Made by a program: the position numbers and the translations under genes. DNA of 64,000 nucleotides, taken from Rhodanobacter sp. C01 (GTDB lineage: Bacteria > Pseudomonadota > Gammaproteobacteria > Xanthomonadales > Rhodanobacteraceae). Positions 35,021 to 43,800 of this stretch are shown here, piece by piece; positions within the stretch are counted from its first letter, which is position 1; each line of letters begins with the position of its first letter. The stretch covers positions 270,352 to 334,351 of the forward strand of contig NZ_MUNR01000009.1 in the NCBI RefSeq assembly GCF_002001045.1. The letters run 5' to 3'. The notes beneath the pieces were generated by a model. The model was not told the origin of the DNA. It did not search any database and saw only the letters and a list, made by a program, of their open reading frames with translations.

Positions 35021-35623
35021 TCAATGTTGCATCGGTGTGTGGCCGGGCTGCGCCTGCACGCGGGCGAGCCACGCGCGGATGTTCGGGAACACGGACAGAT
35101 CAAAGCCGCCGTCGCTTGCACAATGGGTATAGGCATATAGCGCGATATCGGCGATGCCATAGCTGTCGCCCACGAACCATTCGCGCCCGGCCAGGTGCTG
35201 TTCCATCACCCCCAGCACCTGTAAGCCCTTTTGCAGCAGCGCCGGCACTTCGGCCTGGCGCGGATGGTCATGTGGCAACCAGCGTCGGATGAAGCGCGCC
35301 ACCGCAACGTACGGCTCATGGCTGTACTGCTCGAAGAACAGCCACTGCAGCGTCTGCGCACGCAGCCATGCATCATCCGGCAGGAGCGGCGTGCCTTCGG
35401 CGAGGTAGCACAGAATCGCGTCGGATTCGGCAAGGCGTCGGCCATCCTCCAGCTCGAGCATTGGCACCTTGCCGTTCGGATTCTTCGCCAGATATTCCGG
35501 CGTGCGCGTGGCGCCATGCGCGCTGTCCACATCCACCCAGCGATAGTCGCGACCAAGCTGGTCCAGCAGCAGCTGCAGCTTGTAGCAGTTGCCCGAGGTA
35601 CGCATGCCGTAGATGGTGATCAC
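35021..35623 (-). CDS. Glutathione S-transferase family protein
   Basis: A 200-residue GST: thioredoxin-like N-domain (ITIYGMRTSGNCYKLQLLL, cis-Pro in GKVPMLEL at about 52-59, EsDAI glutathione-binding tract SDAILCYLAEG) and all-helical C-domain (GDSYGIADIALYAYTH). It starts with GTG at 35623, which overlaps the upstream gene's stop by four bases. Substrate unknown. Confidence 0.9.
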   Translation of the reverse strand: MITIYGMRTSGNCYKLQLLLDQLGRDYRWVDVDSAHGATRTPEYLAKNPNGKVPMLELEDGRRLAESDAILCYLAEGTPLLPDDAWLRAQTLQWLFFEQYSHEPYVAVARFIRRWLPHDHPRQAEVPALLQKGLQVLGVMEQHLAGREWFVGDSYGIADIALYAYTHCASDGGFDLSVFPNIRAWLARVQAQPGHTPMQH

Positions 35624-36117
35624 GATCGCTCCTGGAATAATGATTTCAGCAAGGCCGCACGGCGAAGATCCTTGGGGCGTCCGAAACTTTCCATGATCCG
35701 AAGTTGTTCGCCGATGCTCGGGATCGTCACGGCAAGACCATCCATGTCGACTGTCCCGGTTTCACCCACCTGAACCCGCATCCAGCCACTCTCGCCGAAC
35801 AGTTCGAGTCCACCCATGACTTCCACCGGCAAGCCCGGAAAATGGAAGCGGGCATAACACGAGCGGAAGCGCTCTACGTCGGCTGGCGTGCGGGTATCAT
35901 CGCGGCGCAGCCGCCATTCGTAGATCAAGACTTCCGCATCACGGGTGCTGGTCAGCACATCCAGATCGGCCACGGTCACCTCGGCACCCGCGAGATATGC
36001 AGCAGCGCTGCCAATCAAAGTCCATGGATCGCGGCAGCAGCGATGCAGTTCCGGTACCACCGCAAGCAGAACCTTGCGTAGCGCTTCATCCGTGCTGGCA
36101 TGACTCGGTGAATTCAT
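35620..36117 (-). CDS. Nucleotidyltransferase-fold protein (hypothetical)
   Basis: A 165-residue protein. IGSAAAYLAGAEVTVADLDV (about 34-53) resembles the GS...D.D strand of minimal nucleotidyltransferases such as AbiEii-like proteins; a helical C-terminus (QLRIMESFGRPKDLRRAALL) is typical of that group. The function is not known. It overlaps GST by four bases and the GNAT gene stop by four bases, so the three are probably one transcript. Confidence 0.7.
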   Translation of the reverse strand: MNSPSHASTDEALRKVLLAVVPELHRCCRDPWTLIGSAAAYLAGAEVTVADLDVLTSTRDAEVLIYEWRLRRDDTRTPADVERFRSCYARFHFPGLPVEVMGGLELFGESGWMRVQVGETGTVDMDGLAVTIPSIGEQLRIMESFGRPKDLRRAALLKSLFQERS

Positions 36118-36662
36118 GCCTGCGCTCGACGCTGCCGCCATTGCTCTCGCGTCTGGCCCCAGATTTCGATCGGCGCATCTTCGTACGGCGCCGGCAACTT
36201 GCCGGGACCGTACAAGGTCGCGCCAAGGCGCTTTGCCAATGCCTGCGATGGATGGTTGTCCGGATGAATCGAATGGATCACTTCGGACCAGCCCAGATGA
36301 TCGAATGCCCAGTCGATCGCCGCGATGCAACCCTCCTGGGCGTAACCATTGCCCCACGCTGACCGAATCAAGCCCCAACCCACCTCGGTACCAGGCCAGC
36401 CATCCGGGTACCAGGGGCCGAGCCGGCCGATCCATTGTCCACTGGCTTTCTCGACCACCGAGAACATGGAGAACCCCTGGATCATCCAGGCACCCGCCGA
36501 TGCGATGAAACTGCGCCATGCCACGGCGCGCAATTGCGCACCACCGATGAAACGTACGGCCTCTGCGTCGGCCATTTTGGCAGCATACGCATCGAAGTCC
36601 TCCATCCGTGGCGGACGCAGGATCAATCGGTCGGTTTCGATGCGCAGCGTTGCGAGGTCCAT
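36114..36662 (-). CDS. GNAT family N-acetyltransferase (RimJ/RimL-like)
   Basis: A 182-residue acetyltransferase. TDRLILRPPRMEDFDAYAA opens the RimJ/RimL-type fold; the acetyl-CoA loop region is VGWGLIRSAWGNGYAQEG (about 94-111), and IHPDNHPSQALAKRLGA is the usual motif B. Substrate unknown. Coupled to the nucleotidyltransferase-like gene. Confidence 0.88.
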   Translation of the reverse strand: MDLATLRIETDRLILRPPRMEDFDAYAAKMADAEAVRFIGGAQLRAVAWRSFIASAGAWMIQGFSMFSVVEKASGQWIGRLGPWYPDGWPGTEVGWGLIRSAWGNGYAQEGCIAAIDWAFDHLGWSEVIHSIHPDNHPSQALAKRLGATLYGPGKLPAPYEDAPIEIWGQTREQWRQRRAQA

Positions 36663-36678
36663 GCGCGCCTCGGCGAGA

Positions 36679-37848
36679 TCAGAATGCGTTGATGCCGGTC
36701 AGTTCGCGGCCGACCACCAGCTGGTGTACCGTCTCGGTACCCTCATAGGTGATCACCGATTCCAGGTTCAGCGCATGGCGGATCGCACCATGTTCGGTGG
36801 TGATGCCGGCACCACCGAGGATGTCGCGGCACTCGCGCGCGATGTCGATCGCCATGCGGCAGTTGTTCCACTTCGCCAGCGATACCTGGGTCGGCTGCAT
36901 CTTGCCGGCATCCTTCAAACGACCGAGCTGCAGCGACAGCAGCTGCGCCATGGTGATGCGACGGGCCATGTCGGCCATCTTCAGCTGCACGGCCTGGTTG
37001 GCAGCCAGCGGACGATCGAACAGGACGCGCTCGGCGGTGTAGTCGAGCACTTCCTTGAGACACGCCTGCGCGGCGCCAATCGGCCCCCAGGTGATGCCGT
37101 AGCGTGCCTGCGTGAGGCAGCCCAACGGACCCTTCAGACCCTTCACGTTCGGCAGCCGCGCGCTGTCCGGCACGCGCACGCTGTCGAAGAACAGCGCACT
37201 GGTGACCGAGGCGCGCAGGCTCATCTTCTTGTGGATTTCCTGTGCCTTGAAGCCAGCGGTGTCGGTCGGCACGATGAAACCCTGGATGCCTTCCTCGGTC
37301 TGCGCCCACACGATTGCGATGTGCGCGAGGTTGCCGTTGGTGATCCACATCTTGGCGCCATTGATGACCCAGTCGCCGCCATCCTTCTTGGCATTCGTCT
37401 TCATGTTGGCCGGGTCGGAACCGCCATGCGGTTCGGTCAGGCCGAAGCAGCCGATGATCTCGCCCGCCGCCATCTGCGGCAGATAGCGCTTCTTCTGCTC
37501 CTCGCTGCCGTACGCATAGATCGGGTACATGCACAGCGAGCTCTGCACCGAGGCGAAGCTGCGCAGGCCGGAATCGCCGCGCTCCAGCTCCTGGCAGATC
37601 AGGCCGTAGCTGACGCCGTTCATGCCCGCGCCGCCGTATTCCTCCGGAATCGTGGCACCGAGCAGGCCCAGCGCGGCGATCTCCGGGATCAGTTCCTTCG
37701 GAAAGCGGCCCTGGTCGAAGCAGTCGCCGATGATCGGCAGCACGCGCTCGTCGACGAAGCGGCCCACGGTGTCCTGCACCATGCGTTCCTCGTCGGTGAG
37801 CAACGAGCGGACATCGTAAAGATCCAGCGGGTTCAGACGGGTAGCCAT
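36679..37848 (-). CDS. gcdH: Glutaryl-CoA dehydrogenase (acyl-CoA dehydrogenase family)
   Basis: FAD-dependent, decarboxylating acyl-CoA dehydrogenase of 389 residues, converting glutaryl-CoA to crotonyl-CoA in lysine/tryptophan breakdown. GCFGLTEPHGGSDPANM and KMWITNGNLAHIAIVWA are FAD/substrate signatures; the base is the Glu in TYEGTETVHQ near residue 369, and the GRELTGINAF ending matches glutaryl-CoA dehydrogenases. ATG at 37848 begins MATRLNPLDLYDV; longer frames upstream lack similarity. Confidence 0.87.
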   Translation of the reverse strand: MATRLNPLDLYDVRSLLTDEERMVQDTVGRFVDERVLPIIGDCFDQGRFPKELIPEIAALGLLGATIPEEYGGAGMNGVSYGLICQELERGDSGLRSFASVQSSLCMYPIYAYGSEEQKKRYLPQMAAGEIIGCFGLTEPHGGSDPANMKTNAKKDGGDWVINGAKMWITNGNLAHIAIVWAQTEEGIQGFIVPTDTAGFKAQEIHKKMSLRASVTSALFFDSVRVPDSARLPNVKGLKGPLGCLTQARYGITWGPIGAAQACLKEVLDYTAERVLFDRPLAANQAVQLKMADMARRITMAQLLSLQLGRLKDAGKMQPTQVSLAKWNNCRMAIDIARECRDILGGAGITTEHGAIRHALNLESVITYEGTETVHQLVVGRELTGINAF

Positions 37849-38026
37849 GCGAGGTTCCGGATGCGGTCGGGAAAGCTGGCCATTGTAGCTGTCGCCGCCC
37901 TGCCCGGTCATGTGCAGCCCCGCAAACCGCGCCACGATAGGCACGGGGGCACGGCCTATGGGACCATCAACCGTCGAATCCGGCAGCTGCGCGCAAGCGA
38001 AGCCACCCCATCCCCTCGGAATCCCC

Positions 38027-38902
38027 ATGCTGAAAGGCGTACTTCTCGGCTTTGCCTGCTTCGCGGCCTTTGCAATAAGCGACGCGTTCGTCAAATCGAT
38101 CCACGGTACGCTGCCGCCTTATGAGTCGGTGTTCTTCGGCGCCGTCTTCGGCCTGCTGGCGCTGCCATTCATCAAGTCCCGCGACGACGCGTGGCGCGAG
38201 GTGTTCGTGGCCAGGAAACCGGCGCTGTGGTGGATCCGCGCGGCTACCGGCGCCATCGGCAACGTCTGCTCGGTGACCGCGTTCACCCTGCTGCCCATGG
38301 CAGAGACCTTCGCACTGATTTTCCTGATGCCGATCTTCGTCACCCTGCTGTCGGTGCTGTTCCTGAAGGAACACGTCGGCTGGCGGCGCTGGTCGGCGGT
38401 GGTGATCGGTTTCGTCGGCGTGCTGGTGGTACTGCGCCCCGGTTTTCGCCATCTCGGCGTGGGCCATCTGGCCGCGCTGGTTTGCGGACTGGTGGCCGCC
38501 GTGTCGGTGGTCGCCCTGCGCATGGCCGGCCCGCACGAAAAGCGCCTCGGCCTGTACGGCGCCGGCATGATCGGCCCGATCGTCGCTGGCGGCCTGTTGA
38601 TGCTGCCGGGCTTCGTCTGGCCGGACCTCCACCAGTGGTGGCTGCTCGCCGGCTACGGGCTGCTCGCCGCGATGGCTGGCGTATTGCTGATGTACGCCAC
38701 CCTGATCGCACCCGCCAATCGAATCGCACCCACGCAATACAGCCAGATGCTGTGGGCGATCGGCTTCGGCTACTGGCTGTTCGGCGACCACCTCGACTGG
38801 CCGATGCTGATCGGCATCGTGCTCATCCTCGGCGCCGGGCTGTTCACCCTGGTGCGCGAAGAGCAGGTCACCGGCTGGTGGAGGCGCGCACGGATGCTCT
38901 AG
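38027..38902 (+). CDS. EamA/DMT family transporter
   Basis: Inner-membrane exporter of 291 residues with ten hydrophobic segments in two EamA repeats (for instance MAETFALIFLMPIFVTLLSVL in repeat 1 and ANRIAPTQYSQMLWAIGFGY in repeat 2). Usually a metabolite or drug exporter; substrate unknown. It is divergent from gcdH, whose start lies 178 bases away. Confidence 0.9.
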   Translation: MLKGVLLGFACFAAFAISDAFVKSIHGTLPPYESVFFGAVFGLLALPFIKSRDDAWREVFVARKPALWWIRAATGAIGNVCSVTAFTLLPMAETFALIFLMPIFVTLLSVLFLKEHVGWRRWSAVVIGFVGVLVVLRPGFRHLGVGHLAALVCGLVAAVSVVALRMAGPHEKRLGLYGAGMIGPIVAGGLLMLPGFVWPDLHQWWLLAGYGLLAAMAGVLLMYATLIAPANRIAPTQYSQMLWAIGFGYWLFGDHLDWPMLIGIVLILGAGLFTLVREEQVTGWWRRARML

Positions 38903-38939
38903 CGGATGGGGCCACGCGAGGACATCCGCTCAGGACCAT

Positions 38940-39875
38940 TCAGCGGTTGCTCACTCCGTGCGGTACATGCCCGGTTGCCACGTGCTTGCGGGCGGATTCC
39001 ACGTTGGCCGGCGAGTCGTCGAAGAAGATGTCCGCGCCGAACGCGTCGAGAAACGGACCCTTGTCGCGACCACCAAGAAACAGCGCTTCGTCGATACGCA
39101 CGCCCCACTTGCGCAGGGTGAGGATGACGCGCTTGTGCGCGGGCGCGGAACGTGCGGTGACCAGCGCCGTGCGGATCGGCGAGTCCTCCGCCGGGAACGC
39201 GGTCTGCAACCGATGCAAGGCAGTGAGGAAGCCACGGAACGGGCCGACCGACAGCGGTTCTGCGGCATGCTCGGTTTCGCTGCGATGGAATGCTTCCAGG
39301 CCTTCCTCGCGCGATACGCGCTCGCCTTCGTCGCCGAAGATCACCGCGTCGCCGTCGAACGCGATGCGCAGCTGTTCGGTGGCGCGTGGCGGCGCGGTAC
39401 TGGGCAGGATCGTCGCGGCCGCCACGCCGGCGACCAGCGCGCGACCGACGTCCTCGGCATTCGCGGAAAGGAACAGATCGGCCTTGAACGGGGCGATGTA
39501 ATCCGAGGTCGGTGCGCCGCTGGTGAACGCGGCGCGGCTGATCTCCAGTCCGTAGTGCTGGATCGCATTGAAGATGCGCAGGCCGGTGTCGCCGGAATTT
39601 CGCGAGAGCAGGATCACCTCGACCGGCGGCACGTCGCCAGCCAGCTTGTTGAGGCCCAGCAGCTTCTGCACCAGCGGGAAGGCCACGCCAGGTTTCAGGA
39701 TCTCGTTCTCGTGATCGATCTGGAATGAACGGTAGGCGTCCAGTCCGTCGCGCTCGAACAGCGCATGGCTGTCGCCGAGGTCGAACAGCGCGCGCGAAGA
39801 GATCGCCACCACCAGCCGGTTGTCGCCGGCAGCGTTGGAATCATCGGCGTCGGAAAGCGGAACGAGCGTATTCAT
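38940..39875 (-). CDS. Cytosolic 5'-nucleotidase (cN-I family)
   Basis: A 311-residue protein of the NT5C1 family: SRALFDLGDSHALFERDG, then the IAFDGDAVIFGDEGE HAD-like catalytic tract near 175-190, and a C-terminal IFFDDSPANVESARKH motif. It should dephosphorylate nucleoside monophosphates in the cytoplasm. ATG 39875 (MNTLVPLSD) was preferred to an upstream codon that would add seven residues. Family members are typical of animals but also occur in proteobacteria. Confidence 0.82.
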   Translation of the reverse strand: MNTLVPLSDADDSNAAGDNRLVVAISSRALFDLGDSHALFERDGLDAYRSFQIDHENEILKPGVAFPLVQKLLGLNKLAGDVPPVEVILLSRNSGDTGLRIFNAIQHYGLEISRAAFTSGAPTSDYIAPFKADLFLSANAEDVGRALVAGVAAATILPSTAPPRATEQLRIAFDGDAVIFGDEGERVSREEGLEAFHRSETEHAAEPLSVGPFRGFLTALHRLQTAFPAEDSPIRTALVTARSAPAHKRVILTLRKWGVRIDEALFLGGRDKGPFLDAFGADIFFDDSPANVESARKHVATGHVPHGVSNR

Positions 39876-39934
39876 GGCCACGGAATGCAGAACCACGAGA
39901 GGTCATTGTCGTTCAATCTAGCATGCGGCCGGTG

Positions 39935-40696
39935 TCATTCCGCCGCGAATTGCTCGTCGAGAATGCGCTGTTCCAGATTGTGTTCCGGATCGAACAAGAG
40001 CCGCACGCCCTGCCCGCCGGATTGCCGGATCGACACCGTGCGCACGTCGCGTACCTCGTGAAAATCGGCGGTGGCGCTGACCGGGCGCTTGCCCGGATCG
40101 AGTACGCGCAGGATGACTTCGGTGCGATGCGGCAGGATCGCGCCGCGCCAACGGCGCGGTCGGAACGGGCTGATCGGGGTGAGCGCCAGCACGTTCGCGT
40201 CCAGCGGCAGGATCGGGCCATGCGCGGACAGGTTGTAGGCCGTGGAGCCGGCCGGCGTGGCGACCATGATGCCGTCACAGACCAGATTCGGCAGCTTCAC
40301 GGTGTCGTTGAGCTGCACTTCCAGATGCGCGGCCTGGTTGCTCTGGCGCAACAATGAAACCTCATTGAAGGCCAGCGCCGTGTGTTCTGCGCCTGCGGCA
40401 TCGGTGACCTGCATCTGCAGCGGAAACAGCGAGGCGGTATGGGCACGCCCGACCCGCTCCGGCAATCCGTCGAGCTTGTGCTTGTTCATCAGGAAACCGA
40501 CACGGCCCAGCTTCATGCCGTAGACCGGCAGCTCCAGCGCGCGGTACGCATGCAGCGTCCGCAACATGAAACCGTCGCCGCCCAGCGCCACGATCAGCTC
40601 GGCCTGTTCGGGCGACACGTCGCCATAGCGATCCACCAGTTTGCGTCGCGCCTGCTGGGCGACACTGATATCGCTGGCGACGAAGGCAAAGCGCAT
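39935..40696 (-). CDS. nadK: NAD kinase
   Basis: A 253-residue ATP-NAD kinase making NADP. The GGDG motif is at 39-42 ([10 protein letters not shown]), the NE motif in FNEVSLL, and the glycine-rich NAD site in [20 protein letters not shown]. Length is short but normal for xanthomonad NadK. It lies 60 bases from the nucleotidase gene on the same strand. Confidence 0.94.
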   Translation of the reverse strand: MRFAFVASDISVAQQARRKLVDRYGDVSPEQAELIVALGGDGFMLRTLHAYRALELPVYGMKLGRVGFLMNKHKLDGLPERVGRAHTASLFPLQMQVTDAAGAEHTALAFNEVSLLRQSNQAAHLEVQLNDTVKLPNLVCDGIMVATPAGSTAYNLSAHGPILPLDANVLALTPISPFRPRRWRGAILPHRTEVILRVLDPGKRPVSATADFHEVRDVRTVSIRQSGGQGVRLLFDPEHNLEQRILDEQFAAE

Positions 40697-40831
40697 GCGC
40701 GGGAACCCTGCGGAAAGGTGAGCCGAGATTACACAGCATGAAGGCGCAAGACCATGCCTGGTCCTGCGCCTTCATTCGTCACTTTCTCAACCGGGGCTGA
40801 CTCAAGCAGAACTCATTCAACCAAGACTGCT

Positions 40832-43800
40832 TCAGTTCACCGGCACCTGCGCCAACTGGGCCAGGCGGCGTACCGCGACCGAGGCGATCGGGTAGTCGGC
40901 GTTCTGGGTGAGGATTTCCGCCAGCATGCTTCGTGTGTACTGCAGCGAGGCATCGTCGCGCTGCAGCCACGCCTGCACTGGCGAAATGTCCTTGCGATCA
41001 CCGGTCAGCGCCAGTACCTGCAGAGCCAGCGCACGATGCTGGTGATTGAGCTCGTCCAGCAGCGAACCACGTGCCTGCGCATGCCAGTGGCCCTCCACCG
41101 GCAATGCCTCGATCTGGTCGCGCAGCCACTCGAGATCGAGCGCTTCGCCCAGTTCGAAGAACACGCCAGCCACCTTCTCCATCGGCTGGCCGCTCTGCTG
41201 GGCCACCTCGGCCATGTCCAGCGCCGCGCGCAGCTCCGGCAAGCGGGCAAGCCGCAACGCCAGCTCGGCAGGCAGGTCGAGGCCTTCCCATTTCTCCTGG
41301 GTGCAGGAGAAATCGCCCTTGCCGGTCGGTGTCAGCACATCCGGCAACGCCTTGCGCAGGGCCGACACGCTGGCCTGGTAACGCTCCACGTTGGCGGCGA
41401 TGTCCAGCGTGCCGCCGGGTCGGTTGAGCAGCCAGCGGGTCAAGTGGCGCAGCAACGACCAGATCTGCTTGATGGCGTCGATCTGGGTGTCCTCGGCGAC
41501 CTTGCTGTCCAGCGCCTCGATCTCTGCCCACAGCTCGCGCGCATCGAGAATCTCGCGTGCCGCGGTGTACGCCTTGGCGATCGCCGCCGGACGCTGGCCG
41601 GTGTCTTCCTGCATGCGCATCATGAAGGTGGCGCCCATGCGGTTGATCGTCGAGTTGGTCACCGCGGTGGCGATGATCTCGCGCTTCAGGCGATGGCGCT
41701 GCATGTGTTCGGCATACTTCACGTGCAGCGGCTCGGGGAAGTAGCGCACCAGCTCCTTGGACAGGTACGGGTCTTCCGGCACGTCGGAATCCAGCATCTG
41801 CTGGTACAGGCGGATCTTGTCGTACGACAGCAGCACCGACAGCTCAGGCCGGGTCAGGCCCAGACCGCGGCTCTTGCGCTCGGTCAGCTCGGCCTCGGAC
41901 GGCAGGTTCTCGACCTGGCGATCGAGCGTGCCTTCGGCTTCCAGCGTACGGATGAAGTGCGCCATCGAGCCGATGCGGCTCACCGACTGGTGCTCCATCA
42001 GGGTGATCGCCTGGTTCTGCCGGTAGTTGTCCCACAGCACCAGCTGGCCGACCTCGTCGGTCATCGAGGCCAGCTGGGTGTTGCGTGCGGACTCGGTAAG
42101 TTCGCCGCGCTGCACTGCATCGTTCAGCAGGATCTTGATGTTCACCTCGTGGTCGGAGGTGTCCACGCCGGCGGAGTTGTCGATGAAGTCGGTGTTCAGC
42201 AGGACGCCGTGCTGTGCAGCCTCGATGCGGCCCTTCTGGGTCATGCCGAGGTTGCCGCCCTCACCCACGATCTTGCAGCGCAACTCGGCACCGTTGACGC
42301 GCAATGCGTTGTTGGCGCGATCGCCCACATCGGCATGCGTTTCGGCAGACGATTTCACGTAGGTGCCGATGCCGCCGTTCCACAACAGATCGACCGGTGC
42401 CTTCAGCAGCGCGCTCAGCAGATCGGTCGGCGACAGCTGCGTCACGTCGGGCTTGAAGCCCAGCGCCGTGCGCACCTCCGGCGAGATCGGAATCGACTTG
42501 GCGCTGCGCGGATAGATGCCGCCGCCGGCCGAGATCAGCGACTTGTCGTAGTCTTCCCAGCTCGAACGCGGCAGCTTGAACATGCGCTGGCGCTCGGCGA
42601 ACGAACGCGCGGTATCGGGGTTCGGATCGAGGAACACATGGCGATGATCGAACGCTGCCAGCAGGCGGGTGTGCTCGGACAGCAGCATGCCGTTGCCGAA
42701 CACGTCGCCGGACATGTCGCCGATGCCGACGCAGGTGAAATCCTGCGTCTGGCAGTCGCGGTTGAGCGAACGGAAGTGGCGCTTGACCGACTCCCACGCA
42801 CCCTTGGCGGTAATGCCCATGCCCTTGTGGTCGTAGCCGTTGGAACCACCGGAGGCGAACGCATCGCCGAGCCAGTAGCCATGCTCGATCGAGATCGCGT
42901 TGGCAATGTCGGAGAACGTGGCGGTACCCTTGTCGGCCGCCACCACCAGGTAGGGATCGTCCGCGTCATGGCGCACCACGTCGTGCGGGTTCACCACCTT
43001 GCCTTCGACCAGGTTGTCGGTGATGTCGAGCAGCCCGTTGATGAACAGGCGGTAGCAGGCGATGCCTTCGGCCAGCTGCGCGTCGCGATCGCCCGGCCCG
43101 CCGGTGATCGCCGGCGCCTTCTTGACGAAGAAACCGCCCTTCGAGCCGACCGGCACGATCACCGTGTTCTTGACCATCTGCGCCTTCACCAGGCCCAGCA
43201 CCTCGGTACGGAAATCTTCGCGGCGGTCGGACCAGCGCAGGCCGCCGCGCGCCACCGCGCCGAAGCGCAGATGGATGCCCTCGACGCGCGGGGCGCATAC
43301 CCAGATCTCGCGATACGGCACCGGCTTGGGCAGCTCGGGCACCTTGTGCGAGTCGAGCTTGTAGCTGATATAGGGGCGATAGGCACCGTCCCACTGCTGG
43401 AAGAAGCTGGTACGCAGCGTACCGCGGATCAGCCCGACGAAACTGCGCAGGATACGATCCTCATCGAGACTGGCGACATTCTCCAGCAGCACGCCGATGG
43501 CGCCCTCGACGATCTGGATCTGTTCGTCGCGCGGCTTGGACAGCGCCGCGCTCAGGCCGTCGATCAGCGCCGGCTGCGCGCTCTGCACGCTGGCCGGAAT
43601 CAATGCCTGCATCTCGGCGGCCAGCGTGGCGCCGGCAGCTTTCAGTTCGTCGGCGGAAAGCGTCTCGCGGCGAGGATCGAACTTGGCCAGGAACAGCTCC
43701 ACCAGCAGGCCGGCGATCGCCGGATAGCGGTTGAGGGTTTCTTCCATGTACGACTGCGAGAACGTCGCGCCGGTCTGCAGCAGGTACTTGCAGTAGCCGC

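Noticed and set aside
34905..35072. Upstream extension of the E1 gene to 35072
   Set aside because: The added residues are the translation of a REP palindrome; homologues begin near MSIPF at 34904.
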